The notes under the pieces were generated by a model, which saw only the letters and a program-made list of their open reading frames with translations, made no database searches and was not told the origin of the DNA. This document shows positions 34,656-47,358 of a stretch of DNA of 64,000 nucleotides, one piece after another (the stretch's first letter is position 1; each line of letters starts with the position of its first letter). Made by a program: the position numbers and the translations under genes. The stretch covers positions 4,902,368 through 4,966,367 of the forward strand of contig CM056389.1 in the NCBI GenBank assembly GCA_029718625.1, read 5' to 3'. This DNA comes from Synaphobranchus kaupii (lineage: Eukaryota; Chordata; Actinopteri; Anguilliformes; Synaphobranchidae).

Positions 34656-35343
34656 ACACCAGTCTCTCTGTACACCAGTGTCTCTGTACACCAGAGTCTC
34701 TCTGTACACCAGTCTCTCTGTACACCAGTCTCTCTGTACACCAGTGTCTCTGTACACCAGTCTCTGTACACCAGTGTCTCTGTACACCAGTCTCTCTGTA
34801 CACCAGAGTCTCTCTGTACACCAGTGTCTCTACACCAGTGTCTCTGTACACCAGTGTCTCTGTACACCAGTGTCTCTGTACACCAGTGTCTCTCTGTACA
34901 CCAGTGTCTCTGTACAACAGTGTCTCTACACCAGTGTCTCTCTGTACACCAGTGTCTCTGTACACCAGTATCTCTCTGTACACCAGTGTCTCTGTACAAC
35001 AGTGTCTCTCTGCACACCAGTGTCTCTGTACACCAGTGTCTCTCTGTACACCAGAGTCTCTGTACACCAGTGTCTCTCTGTACACCAGAGTCTCTCTGTG
35101 AACCAGAGTCTCTCTGTACACCAGTGTCTCTGTACACCAGTATCTCTCTGTACACCAGTGTCTCTGTACACCAGAGTCTCTCTGTACAACAGTGTCTCTG
35201 TACACCAGTGTCTCTCTGTACACCAGAGTCTCTGTACACCAGTATCTCTCTGTACACCAGTGTCTCTGTACAACAGTGTCTCTCTGCACACCAGTGTCTC
35301 TGTACACCGGTGTCTCTCTGTACACCAGAGTCTCTCTGTACAG
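34656..35343. repeat. 16/18-bp minisatellite
   Basis: About 40 units of TCTCTGTACACCAGTG, many with an extra TC dinucleotide, and variants CCAGAG, CAACAG and CCAGTA. Mixed unit lengths keep several frames open on both strands (repeated YRDTGVQR or SLYTSVSVHQ peptides); none is a gene. Confidence 0.95.
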
Positions 35344-37450
35344 ATAAACCCTGCACCCACACCGGCCCTTTACAGATAAAACCTGCACCCACACCGGCCC
35401 TTTACAGATAAAACCTGCACCCACACCGGCCCTTTACAGATAAAACCTGCACCCACACCGGCCCTTTACAGATAAAACCTGCACCCACACCGGCCCTTTA
35501 CAGATATAACCTGCACCCACACCGGCCCTTTACAGATAAAACCTGCACCCACACCGGCCCTTTACAGATATAACCTGCACCCACACCGGCCCTTTACAGA
35601 TAAAACCTGCACCCACACCGGCCCTTTACAGATATAACCTGCTCCCACACCGGCCCTTTACAGATAAAACCTGCACCCACACCGGCCCTTTACAGATAAA
35701 ACCTGCACCCACACCGGCCCTTTACAGATATAACCTGCACCCACACCGGCCCTTTACAGATAAAACCTGCACCCACACCGGCCCTTTACAGATATAACCT
35801 GTTCCCACACCGGCCCTTTACAGATAAAACCTGCACCCACACCGGCCCTTTACAGATAAAACCCGCACCCACACCGGCCCTTTACAGATAAAACCTGCAC
35901 CCACACCGGCCCTTTACAGATAAAACCTGCACCCACACCGGCCCTTTACAGATAAAACCTGCACCCACACTGGCCCTTTACAGATAAAACCTGCACCCAC
36001 ACCTGCCCTTTACAGATATAACCTGCACCCACACCGGCCCTTTACAGATATAACCTACACCCACACCGGCCCTTTACAGATATAACCTGCACCCACACCG
36101 GCCCTTTACAAATATAACCTGCACCCACACCGGCCCTTTACAGATAAAACCTGCTCCCACACCGGCCCTTTACAGATATAACCTGCACCCACACCGGCCC
36201 TTTACAGATAAAACCTGCACCCACACCGGCCCTTTACAGATAAAACCTGCACCCACACCGGCCCTTTACAGATAAAACCTGCACCCACACCGGCCCTTTA
36301 CAGATAAAACCTGCACCCACACCGGCCCTTTACAGATATAACCTGCACCCACACCGGCCCTTTACAGATAAAACCTGCACCCACACCGGCCCTTTACAGA
36401 TAAAACCTGCACCCACACCGGCCCTTTACAGATAAAACCTGCACCCACACCGGCCCTTTACAGATAAAACCTTCACCCACACCGGCCCTTTCAGATAAAA
36501 CCTTCACCCACACCGGCCCTTTACAGATATAACCTGCACCCACACCGGCCCTTTACAGATAAAACCTTCACCCACACCGGCCCTTTACAGATAAAACCTG
36601 CACCCACACCGGCCCTTTACAGATAAAACCTTCACCCACACCGGCCCTTTCAGATAAAACCTTCACCCACACCGGCCCTTTACAGATATAACCTGCACCC
36701 ACACCGGCCCTTTACAGATAAAACCTTCACCCACACCGGCCCTTTACAGATATAATCTGCACCCACACCGGCCCTTTACAGATATAACCTGCTCCCACAC
36801 CGGCCCTTTACAGATAAAGCCTGCACCCACACCGGCCTTTTACAGATATAACCTGCTCCCACACCGGCCCTTTACAGATAAAACCTGCACCCACACCGGC
36901 CCTTTACAGATATAACCTGCACCCACACCGGCCCTTTACAGATAAAACCTGCACCCACACCGGCCCTTTACAGATAAAACCTGCTCCCACACCGGCCCTT
37001 TACAGATATAACCTGCACCCACACCGGCCCTTTACAGATAAAACCCGCACCCACACCGGCCCTTTACAGATAAAACCTGCACCCACACCGGCCCTTTACA
37101 GATAAAACCCGCACCCACACCGGCCCTTTACAGATAAAACCTGCACCCACACCGGCCCTTTACAGATAAAACCTGCACCCACACCGGCCCTTTACAGATA
37201 TAACCTGCACCCACACCGGCCCTTTACAGATAAAACCTTCACCCACACCGGCCCTTTACAGATATAACCTGCACCCACACCGGCCCTTTACAGAGACAAC
37301 CTTCACCCACACCGGCCCTTTACAGATAAAACCTGCACCAACACCGGCCCTTTACAGATAAAACCTGCACCCACACCAGCCCTTTACAGATAAACCCTGC
37401 ACCAACACCGGCCCTTTACAGATATAACCTGCACCCACACCGGCCCTTTT
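35341..37450. repeat. 32-bp minisatellite, about 66 units
   Basis: The unit is CCCTTTACAGATAAAACCTG plus CACCCACACCGG. The main variation is ATAAAAC against ATATAAC, with rarer CTGCTCCC, CTTCACCC and CCGCACCC forms. It directly abuts the 16/18-bp array, sharing the TACAGATAAA junction. Confidence 0.95.
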
Positions 37451-37883
37451 CAAATAAGATTGGCTTTATATGGATCTATTTTTCTTTTTACAGCAGTGAT
37501 ACTCCTGGTCCTGGAGAAACAGTCTCCTGGTTTTTGTTTTTAAAGATCAGTGACTAATTCAGACCCAAGAAGCCAGGAGACCTGAGTTCACTGTGTAATC
37601 ATCTGCTTTAACTGATCAATTGCTGTGCTACTCAAGTGCTGAGTAACTACAAATCCCAGCAGCCCATGCGGCTCTCCAGGACCACGGGTGAGGACCACTG
37701 GCTCACTCCTCACATTTAAACTCCCATCCATGCTCACTTTCCTTCCTCACTCTCCCCATATTAGATGAACTATTTGCTTTATGAATGTCTCAAATATAAA
37801 CTCAATTGTATGATTAGTTACTTGACTGTGCTGTTGGAGGGACTTTGGGGACCCCTGGAGGATAAGTGGATAACCATTGAAAT
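37451..37883. other. Intergenic, no gene seen
   Basis: A short unique segment between the minisatellite and the L2-like fragment. Confidence 0.6.
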
Positions 37884-38256
37884 ACATTACATTGCATTGC
37901 TTTCGTCATTTGGCAGATGCTATTATCCAAAGCGACATATAATAAGTGCATATTGAAGGTCATTGAAGCGACTACAACGCAGATCCGACAAAGTACAACT
38001 TTCTCATAACGTAGGAGCTATCCCTAGTAACGAACATTGAATATAGTACACAGTCCGCTACTCATTCTGAACTATAAAATGAAAAAAAAAAACACAAGTT
38101 AAATAGGAAACAGGAAACAAGTACTATGGAATTGGTCCTAGATAGGTAGGTTAGTCGAGTCTGAAAAAGTGCGTCTTCAGACCACGATGGAAAACAGGCA
38201 GTGTTTGAGCCGGGCGTATAGGAGTGGGGAGTTTGGGAGCTAGGGAGGAATTATTT
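37884..38256 (-). mobile_element. L2-type LINE 3' fragment, diverged
   Basis: Read on the minus strand it ends in the L2 tail signature: GGCAGATGCTATTATCCAAA on the plus strand corresponds to GCAGACGCTTTTATCCAAAG of the intact L2 at 49,950. The interior GTGCGTCTTCAGACCACG also matches that L2 near its stop codon. It is a dead 5'-truncated relative. Confidence 0.75.
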
Positions 38257-38694
38257 TTTAATTGGACCGCACTTGCACCAGCAGACCATTGACAAATGAG
38301 TTTATACAAAACTTTCCGTTAAATTGCATAAGATACCAAACAAGCTCCAAACAACATCTCAATTTTTATTCTTGCAAAAGAGCAAACTAGAAAATTATTG
38401 ACAATCAATTTATTGACGACACTTTAAAATACCTCATGAGCAGGAATGGGGAATGTTACAAAATAGGTTACCTCCCAATCAAATATAGGCCATTAATATC
38501 AATCGATCAATCAAAACGGTGGATGCATGGATTGCTTTGCAGGTGGCACAGAAGTATAGAATATAGGAGGCGGCGAGCTATGGGGGGCCAACAGTGCCAA
38601 AACTCTGTCGTCTGCGAGTGCGACTGCGACTGTGAATGCAATTGCCTTATACTGTGCGCTTTAATTGGTCACAACATCTCACTCGCAGGTTTAC

Positions 38695-39438
38695 TCGTGT
38701 CACTCATACGCACTTGCACTGGCATTCGCATTCGCACTGGCACTCGCAGTCGCACTGGCACTCGCAGTCGCACTGGCACTCGCAGTCGCATTCGCACTGG
38801 CACTCGCAGTCGCACTCGCACTCGCATTCGCACTGGCACTTGCAGTCGCAATGGCACTCGCAGTCGCATTCGCACTCGCATTCGCACTGGCACTCGCAGT
38901 CGCATTCGCATTCGCACTGGCACTCGCAGGTGTATTCGCATTCGCACTGGCACTCGCAGGTGTATTCGCATTCGCACTGGCACTCGCAGTCGCATTCGCA
39001 CTGGCACTCGCAGTCGCATTCGCAGTCGCAGTCGCACTGGCACTCGCAGTCGCATTCGCATTCGCACTGGCACTCGCAGTCGCATTCGCAGTGGCACTCG
39101 CAGGTGTATTCGCATTCGCACTGGCACTCGCAGTTGCATTCGCACTGGCACTCGCAGTCGCATTCGCACTCGCAGTCGCATTCGCACTGGCACTCGCATT
39201 CGCACTCGCATTCGCAGTTGCACTGGCACTCGCAGTCGCATTCGCACTCGCAGTCGCATTCGCACTGACACTGGCACTCGCAGTCGCATTCGCACTGGCA
39301 CTCGCACTCGCAGTCGCACTCGCATTCGCAGTCGCACTGGCACTCGCAGTCGCATTCGCACTCGCATTCGCACTGGCACTCGCATTCGCAATGGCACTCG
39401 CATTCGCACTGGCACTCGCAGTCGCATTCGCACTTTTA
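38695..39438. repeat. Hexamer minisatellite, left arm
   Basis: (GCAYTC/GCAGTC/GGCACT)n with higher-order blocks. A hexamer without stop words leaves at least four frames open over 250 codons, giving RTGTRSRI, SHWHSQSH, ALALAVAF and RVPVRMRL repeats. These are artefacts. Confidence 0.95.
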
Positions 39439-41785
39439 TGAGTGTAGTTAGTAGCCTAGGCTACTAGCTAATTGTTAGCTTGCTGATATAGCTAGCATGC
39501 CAGACGGTTAGGTAACGTTAAGAAGATCAGTATAGGCTACTTTGCTGAATAAAATACAGTAGGCCTAGACTATATGGTTAGGCTACTGAATCAGTTCATT
39601 AACCTTAGCTAAATAGTTCGCAAGTTTGATCTTTGATCAGCTCGGGTAGCGTAGGCTACTATAGCCTATCTGATCAGCTAAATTAGGCTAAATATAGGCC
39701 TATTATTTTTTATTAAAAGACGAAGATTTTGTTTTCCTGTCAGGTTGAACGTATTATGGATTTCCTTGTAGTGTGTCAACAATGTCACATTCGAAGAATT
39801 TGACGTGGTTTATGAAAAGCTTGCATGAGTTCACCATTTAGCTACTGAAATTATAATGCTGGTTAATGCTTTTATGGCTCCCGTGCCGAAATTTGACTGC
39901 CTGTCAGAATTTGACAGACCCTCGCGTGCACGCGCGCCCACTCTGCATTATTACTTTCTTTGCGACTGTGTTCCTTCTCCTTTCGCGATTTCCGACTAAT
40001 ATCTTCCTTCTTTCGGTGCATGATCAAGCCATTCTGTGTCACTGTCCGTACAGATAGCCTACTCTTTTTCTCATTAGAAATGCTCGATTTTCGTGGAGTT
40101 CTGACATAGACCTAATTTAAGCAGCATAGCTACTTTGCAAGAATCAGCCTAGCCTACGTTAAAAGCGGATAAAATCCATGTAAATTAGGCTATCGTTTTT
40201 AAAAAAAAAAAACGGCGTTAACGTAGGCTAGTGGAACATAAAAGAATCGCAGTTTGACAGCTAGTCTACAAGATCTGGGAATAGCCTACGATTCTTCGTT
40301 AAGTTCAATGTAGACATAATGTCCAGGACAGCATTATGCTGTGGTGACACATCTGGTCCTCTACTGTAGCCTACACCCTCAAAATGTTTTGTTCATACAG
40401 TGAGCACCATAATTCATTGGACAGTGACACATTTTTTGTTATTTTGGTTCTATAGTCTACTCTCGCACTTTGAGTTTGAAAGGATACAATGACAATGAGT
40501 TTGAAGTGCAGAGTGTCAGCTGAGGGTTTTTTCATCCATATCGGATGAACCGTTTATAAATTATAGAACCTTTTGTAGGCCTACATAGCCCCCCCCCCAT
40601 TTTCGGGCATCAAAAAATATTGGTCAGTTTAACATAATGTAGAATAAAGTAATAATTTTGTCAATAATTCCTGATGCCTGTGACCCAACAATATCAAAAG
40701 ACTCTTGATATCTTATGTTCTGGTACTCCTACAAGCGATACTAGGCTATCACCTCTCTGCATTTGAACGGGTCTCTATGGGAATTGGGGGGTTGGACTAG
40801 ATTTAGCTGTAAATTAGTACACTGGAACAGTATGGTTGGCTAAATGGCTCTAAGTCATCAAGGGTCTGACGTATCAAACAAGCCTCAAACCATCTGCTGC
40901 CAGATATGCAGTAGCCTAGTTATGGATGGATAACTTGAAGGGTTGTTTCTCCGGGCAAATATTCCTAAAACAAACTGCGATTGTTTTATGTTTCACTAGC
41001 CTACGTTAATGCAGTTTTAAAAATAAACTATAGCCTACTTTACATGCATGTTATCTGCTTTAAACGTAAGGCCTAGGCTGATTCTTGCAAAGTATGCTGC
41101 TTAAATTAGGTCTATGTCAGAACTCCACGAAAATCGAGCATTTCAAATGAGAAAAAGAGTAGGCTATCTGTACGGACAGTGACACAGAATGGCTTGATCA
41201 TGCACCGAAAGAAGGAAGATATTAGTCGGAAATCGCGAAAGGAGAAGAACACAGTCGCAAAGAAAGTAATAATGCAGAGTGGGCGCGCGTGCACGCGAGG
41301 GTCTGTCAAATTCAGACAGGCAGTCAAATTTCGGCACGGGAGCCATAAAAGCATTAACCAGCATTATAATTTCAGTAGCTAAATGGTGAACTCATGCAAG
41401 CTTTTCATAAACCACGTCAAATTCTTCGAATGTGACATTGTTGACACACTACAAGGAAATCCATAATACGTTCAACCTGACAGGAAAACAAAATCTTCGT
41501 CTTTTAATAAAAAATAATAGGCCTATATTTAGCCTAATTTAGCTGATCAGATAGCTAGATAGGCTATAGTAGCCTACGCTACCCGAGCTGATCAAAGATC
41601 AAACTTGCGAACTATTTAGCTAAGGTTAATGAACTGATTCAGTAGCCTAACCATATAGTCTACTGTATTTTATTCAGCAAAGTAGCCTATACTGATCTTC
41701 TTAACGTTACCTAACCGTCTGGCATGCTAGCTATATCAGCAAGCTAACAATTAGTAGCCTAGGCTACTAACTACACTCATAAAAG

Positions 41786-42035
41786 TGCGAATGCGACTGC
41801 GAGTGCCAGTGCCAGTGCGAATGCGAGTGCCATTGCGAATGCGACTGCGAGTGCCAGTGCCAGTGCGACTGCGAGTGCGAATGCGACTGCGAGTGCGACT
41901 GCGAGTGCCAGTGCGACTGCGAATGCGAGTGCGAGTGCGAATGTGAATGCGACTGCGAGTGCCAGTGCGAATGCGACTGCGAGTGCGAATGCGACTGCCA
42001 GTGCGAATGCGAGTGCCAGTGCAAGTGCTAGTGCG
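41786..42035. repeat. Hexamer minisatellite, right arm (inverted)
   Basis: The inverse complement of the left-arm array (GAGTGC, GAATGC, GACTGC), about one third as long. Confidence 0.95.
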
Positions 42036-42166
42036 TATGAGTGACACGAGTAAACCTGCGAGTGAGATGTTGTGACCAATTAAAGCGCACAGTATAAGGC
42101 AATTGCATTCACAGTCGCAGTCGCACTCGCAGACGACAGAGTTTTGGCACTGTTGGCCCCCCATAG

Positions 42167-42612
42167 CGAGCAACCTGTATTGAGTATGAAATCCAAACAA
42201 AATGTAGCTAGCCTATTTGTATTATTGCCCATGTAAGTTTGCACTGGCTCGTGTGCTGGATACTTGCTGAACTGCAACGAGCTGAGCTAGTTATCGTTAA
42301 CTATCCTGAACTAATAATTATAATACTGCATCCTAGTAGGCGAATGAAACGATTCACTGGAGATCGTTTTAAATCGATTTTAAACCACAAAATCAATGTT
42401 ATTTCCTCATTTATTCAACATTTCAGTCATGCAATAAAAAAACTTTTAAACGATCTCTTATAGGCTTCTTGGGTGCCGCTTTCTCTATTTTTTGGATTTC
42501 CCCGGGAGATACACAAGGGTTAAATTTAAACTGCCGAAATGGGAATCTTGGGGTTACGGAAAAGTATTTTGGGCAATTTCACTACCCGATGTCTTCACTA
42601 CCACAAGTCATT
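42167..42612. other. Intergenic, no gene seen
   Basis: An AT-rich interval between two mobile elements. Confidence 0.55.
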
Positions 42613-43683
42613 GGGCCAGATTCAGAGTTGAGATAAGCACGCGCAAATGGGACTTACTCCCGAAATTCCGCGGAGCTGAAGCTATTTGTGATTCAGACAT
42701 TTGACTTATTCGCTGTTTTAAGCGTCTCTCCAGTATATACGCGGCATTATGCGGGCGGGGTGGAGATTTAATGAAAATGAGACGTATCTGCAAATTCAAG
42801 ATACGCGTTTTCACTTAATCCGCCAATAGATTATTATGAAAAATACAGCATCTTTCGCATGAATGGATATTAGAATGAGTGCATGATATTTGAACATAAT
42901 ATTGGTCATATTTTCTTTTGAATAGCTAACTTGCAATTATCAGAGAGCTGTCATAAAAAGAAAAATATGTAAAAGTTGGCTATGATTGACCATCTGGTAT
43001 ATCATACCAGACACATATTAGATGGATGAATTGATAGACAGTGTCTGGATCATATTCGCTTTGACAGAGAGACGTTTTGTTAGCACAGCTTCTCCAAAAT
43101 TATTAAGTTGAAGACGTCACATTAGGCTATTGTGTTCAACCACCGTAGGCTATACATGACTTTATAAGATCGTTAAAAAAGATTCGATTTTAAAATTTTT
43201 TTTTTTCCAGTAAATCCAACGATTTATTTGTTTACCTAATAATATTGCGTGCAACCACTTTGGTTTTCTCTTTGGTTATTTATTGTGATTGTGTGACGGG
43301 TATATCCCAGTCATCATTAGAAGCTATGATCATTTTATCAATGCGATGTATTAATACGTTCACTGCATGCTTATACCCCGTCACGCAAGAGCAACTACGA
43401 TGCGCAAAGGCAGGATTTTCCTAAAGGCAAATGCGGTTATTAAAGGCACTGTCACTGACACGTTGAAAACGCATAACCCCACAAACATTTTTTTCGTAAA
43501 TACCTGGCAAAGCGGGGGGCAGGTACAAGAAACAGGTAATTAGAATATCATGCCCTGTACCGCCCACATTTTGAGATGAGCACCTGCGCAAGTTACAATA
43601 CGGTGTAAGTCAGCTGGCGTTAAATCCGCGTAGGAGAGGCACTTAAGCGCCTGACTTAAGTTGGCCAGCTCTGAATCTGGCCC
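42613..43683. mobile_element. Non-autonomous DNA transposon, TIR GGGCCAGATTCAGAG
   Basis: GGGCCAGATTCAGAG at 42,613 is matched by CTCTGAATCTGGCCC ending at 43,683. Both sides are flanked by ATT, a possible 3-bp target duplication. Similar words (GATAAGCACGCGCAA and inverted TTGCGCAGGTGCTCATC) suggest longer imperfect termini. The 1,071-bp interior has no transposase frame. A 3-bp duplication would suit a PIF/Harbinger-like element. Confidence 0.7.
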
Positions 43684-43946
43684 ATTGTGTTTAGGAACAG
43701 GCTCAGCACCCACTCCGGGGGGCATCAGTGTCAGGGATGATCATTTTGCTCCCAGCTTTGCACAGCGCCTTCATCTTGATCAGGGGAAAGTTCTTGGACG
43801 TTTAGATACATTTTCCTGCATGGAAGGGCTGTGGAGTGCTGATGCCATCTGGATGGCAGCCAAACACGTTAAGGCATCAACCTGGTGGAAGAGACTGAAG
43901 CTCTGTCCCCTGATGCCTCCAACATCAGCTGCATCCCAGTCACGCT
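43684..43946. other. Unassigned sequence before the gap
   Basis: A frame is open into the gap (about 90 codons, SFAQRLHLDQGKVLGRL...), but I recognise no domain. It starts inside the transposon end, so I do not call a gene. Confidence 0.4.
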
Positions 43947-43969
43947 NNNNNNNNNNNNNNNNNNNNNNN
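43947..43969. other. Assembly gap, 23 N
   Basis: A run of 23 unknown bases. The sequence right after it starts a 20-kb repeat of 6,254-26,244. Confidence 0.99.
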
Positions 43970-44203
43970 GCTCCTTCAGCACCAAAAGGGGTTTTGTTTA
44001 TTTGCATTGATTGCGTTTTTTTACCGTGGAATTTTTAATACATCTGGTCACACAATATGCTGTTTTAAAGTGTTAAAACTCACAAAACTGTTTTATGAAC
44101 CCAATGTTATCGCAACAGTGGTTCTTTATTTTTTAACATGATACGATCTCGGTATTGGTGTCCTTATCCCGGCAAAAATGTTTTAAATCTTGTAGGCAAG
44201 AAA

Positions 44204-45689
44204 TAGAGCTGGCACGATACTGCTTTTTTCCTTTCCACATGAATTAGTGAAATCAGTCTTACTGCAACGTTAACTGCCATAAAATAACAAGAAACTTTGA
44301 ACGTTATAAAATGTTTAATTGGTTCCTAAATAAGCATAGTGAATGCATTAATTAATGTAGTAGTCTATTCTTTATAGATGCCGTAGTTAATATGTCTATC
44401 TTTAGTCCAATTTTGTCCCTAAGGCTAATCAACTTTGTCTTTGTAGGATTTCTGGTCCGCATGGAAATCAATAATTCTCTATTGAAACACGGAGACAGTG
44501 AACAACTGTTTATTAACAGTAGAAATTTACAAATGTAGAAACAAAAACAGAAACAATAGGCTTAATAAAAAATAGGCTACAACATGTCAGCCAAAATTAG
44601 CTGGAACATTATTTGCAATTAGGCTATTTACCGGCAGCTTTGCATCTGCAATAAACCGTAAAACAATTCAAACTTGCTGCTTTTTTCTCATTTAAATTTT
44701 TCTCTCCCTCGGTCTGACTAAAGGCCATTGCCAAAGTGAGTCCTCCTATGTGACTGACTTATTCCTCGCTAAAAAAATACCAACGTTTTTCTTTTTTGGG
44801 CTTGAAAGATGCCCTCAACGGAGTGACAACAGCCCCGCTGTACTGAATACAACTTGCTATTTTACTGCCCTGCAGTGCTGGAGAGCACTTGTTTAACGGG
44901 GCTTGTTTAAAGCTGTAGCTTAGTTTATCATTTCAGACAAACATGAATAGCCTACTGTAATTGGGACTAGGGGCACCGTGGATAGGGATATTCTTGCCAC
45001 TTAATTTCATGATCGATAGACAATTAGTTTCATATTAGCTTGTTAAAAAATTTGTCACAGATGTATTTTTTTTTGGATTAAAATGACATGGTTATTTAAC
45101 TCACCACAACTAAGCTTTGTTGGGGCATTTTGAGTGTTTCTGAGGTGCGCAGTAAGATTTGTGGTGTTATACTCTCGTAACATTCTTTTTTACCCCGCAT
45201 AGCCAACACACAGCCTCGTCCAAATTTTTTGGATTAACATTGTCGTCTGGCTCAAAGCCAGAATGCTTCCATATGAGCTAATGGCCATAACCAAATAGCC
45301 TATACAAGTGTCCGATACTTATTATAACTCCAAGAACAACACTTTTTACCCCCTTATCTTGTTTATGTATAGCCTATGCTGTTGTAACCTATCACAAGTA
45401 GCCTATAGCCTACTCAAGCCTATAAAAACTGCACAAAGCAACACTCAAAATGAATCCCCCTATGAATAATGAACTGTCCCAGACAGTGCGTCCCATCCTC
45501 CACTCAGGACGTTAGCTTTGCAGATTTGTAGACTATAGCGTTCGGCGCAATTCATCAGATCGCATCACACTTTCAAAAGCAAAAATTTTGACACAAAAAA
45601 CCAGGCGGTAATGCGGTGACCAGCTCAGCTTTTCAGTGAGCATGACGTGACTCTAAAACCGCGGTATTTCGGTAAGCGTCCCAGCCCTA
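44204..45689. mobile_element. Old non-autonomous hAT-like element, second copy
   Basis: The same element as at 6,488-7,970, nearly identical, with the same degenerate flanks. Confidence 0.5.
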
Positions 45690-47190
45690 GCGTGAAAAAC
45701 AATTGCACTTCCACCGTTTGAGTTTACTTTGTGTCAGTAATACTTCTTCGAGTAATTCTGACTCTTGGAAAACAAACTTACCTTGCAGAAGAGACCAGGA
45801 TTATGCCTGTAGTCAAAGGGGTTCAAGAACAGTAACCATTTTATTTTGGGGCTTGTGTTGAAAAGGGTGGTGCTTGAGAAGGGCTTTGGGTTAATAACCC
45901 AGCCCTGAATGTTACATCACAGTAGATGCCTTCTGAATACGGCCCTCTGCCGTTCCATAGAAAGCGCTGGAAAGAGATGCGCTGCTTTAGTTACGCAGTC
46001 TGGCTTATTTATTTTTCAGTGATATTTCATTTTTATAAATGTGTTACTGTTGTGAATTAACTCATAAATTGTCAATTCCATGATGTCGCTGCGAGTTGAT
46101 TGAACGCTCCATTTTATATTCCAGCATAACAAACACTATTACTATACGGACGGAGCTTGCTTGGTTCTTGCTTGGTTCCTCATCAGTATTTTTATTTATT
46201 GAAAAGGTTATTGAAAATGTTTTATTCATATATAATATTAATTTATATAAAATATATAATATATTTTGACAAGCCTCACTGAAGGTTGCAGGAAATCCCC
46301 TGTGCTCAGTACAAACTTATTTTAATTGTTACTCTTCGCTGGTAGCCAGGCCTATCTGTGTGCAGGCCTCCATTTTGGATGTAGCCATGAATTTAATGAG
46401 CTATCTAACATCATTTGAAAGAAATGTCCGAATAGGTCTAACGTTGGCTTCTGTTTTCCACAAACTTTAAAATGGAAAATGACTTCACTGTCAAGGAACC
46501 TTTTTTTAATACAGCAATGTAAGGTTTAATTTGGAATTGAAGGTGGCATAAAGATGTTACTTTTTTTGTTGTTGCTATGTTCACATTTTGGCAAGCTAAC
46601 GTATTTAATTACATATTAACATTAAATATTAATTTGTTACAGGCCCGGAGCTATAGGGGTGCATTGCTGGTGTACGGCAGTGAACACCTAGTTGTCTCCG
46701 TAAATCTACATAGTATTTTAAAGTTTTTTTTTTTTCCGTTTTTGTTTTGCTTGCAATGGTAAATACGTGTGTGTAAAATAATATTGGAGATCTTGTAGCC
46801 TAGCTTTGAGAAGGACTGTAATATCCAATGTCAGTATTGACTATTAAAAATATTGCCCGCCAGACGCGCTGACTAACCGGTGTAGCGTACAATTTTTCCC
46901 ACCGTATAATTCTTATTACTTCCGGGTCAGTTGCTTGACTACGTCTCGCTAGCTACTAGCACCTAGCACTGAACTGGGTCGATTATCCGCTATGTTAGCC
47001 AGTAATCTACAAGTGGTTCGATAATTTCCAATGTATTTGTTTAATTGGCCTGTAAATAAACATTATAAGCTAGTTCTACACTCGCATTAATGCTATGTAG
47101 GGTAGCACAAATGCTATCGGACCACGGATAGGTTCAAAAAGATAGCTCGTCTTTATTGTTTGCGCCAAAGTTCTAGCTAGCTAGTAATAC
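45690..47190. other. Intergenic, contains the empty LINE site
   Basis: Colinear with 7,971-8,362 joined to 12,402-13,510. The 77-bp segment at 46,005-46,081 is the uninterrupted target of the Tx1-like LINE. No gene seen. Confidence 0.8.
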
Positions 47191-47358
47191 ATGCGGGCAT
47201 CGACGACAATGTGCGAGAACTCATTCTCCACACTGACCAATGTATTCAGCCAACACAGAAGAAGCATGTTGCATACACGGAAAGCCCAGCTGATTCCGCT
47301 CCCATTCGAGAAGGACATTACACGACAATTTTCCGATGAATGGAAGGAGAGGCTGTGA
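47191..47358 (+). pseudogene. hAT transposase C-terminal remnant, second copy
   Basis: The second copy of 13,511-13,678 (55 codons to TGA). Several substitutions differ, some changing residues (R to S after HRR, Q to P before LPFEKD), but the frame stays open. Confidence 0.65.

Larger units (their letters stand above)
38578..42166. mobile_element. Foldback-like palindrome with hexamer arrays in both arms
   Basis: Left arm 38,578-40,256 and right arm 40,971-42,166 are inverted copies with high identity, separated by a 714-bp loop. The outer ends read CTATGGGGGGCC and its inverse, flanked by CGAG on both sides, a possible 4-bp target duplication. Each arm carries, about 110 bp from its end, an array of 6-bp words (GCACTC, GCATTC, GCAGTC): about 740 bp on the left and about 255 bp on the right. 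Long inverted arms with internal tandem repeats are the hallmark of foldback elements. No transposase is visible. A plain genomic inverted duplication is the alternative, and weak similarity may continue beyond the ends. Confidence 0.6.

Noticed and set aside
34585..35424. Open frames of up to 279 codons with VQRDTGVQRH or SLYTSVSVHQ repeats
   Set aside because: Translation of the 16/18-bp minisatellite, open in several frames on both strands.
38436..39467. Open frames of 200-340 codons with RTGTRSRI, SHWHSQSH, ALALAVAF or RVPVRMRL repeats
   Set aside because: They come from a hexamer array with no stop word in several frames on both strands at once. They have no codon bias and no domain.
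43661..44038. 125-codon frame across the N gap
   Set aside because: It crosses unknown bases, starts in a transposon end and ends in the hAT-flank repeat.
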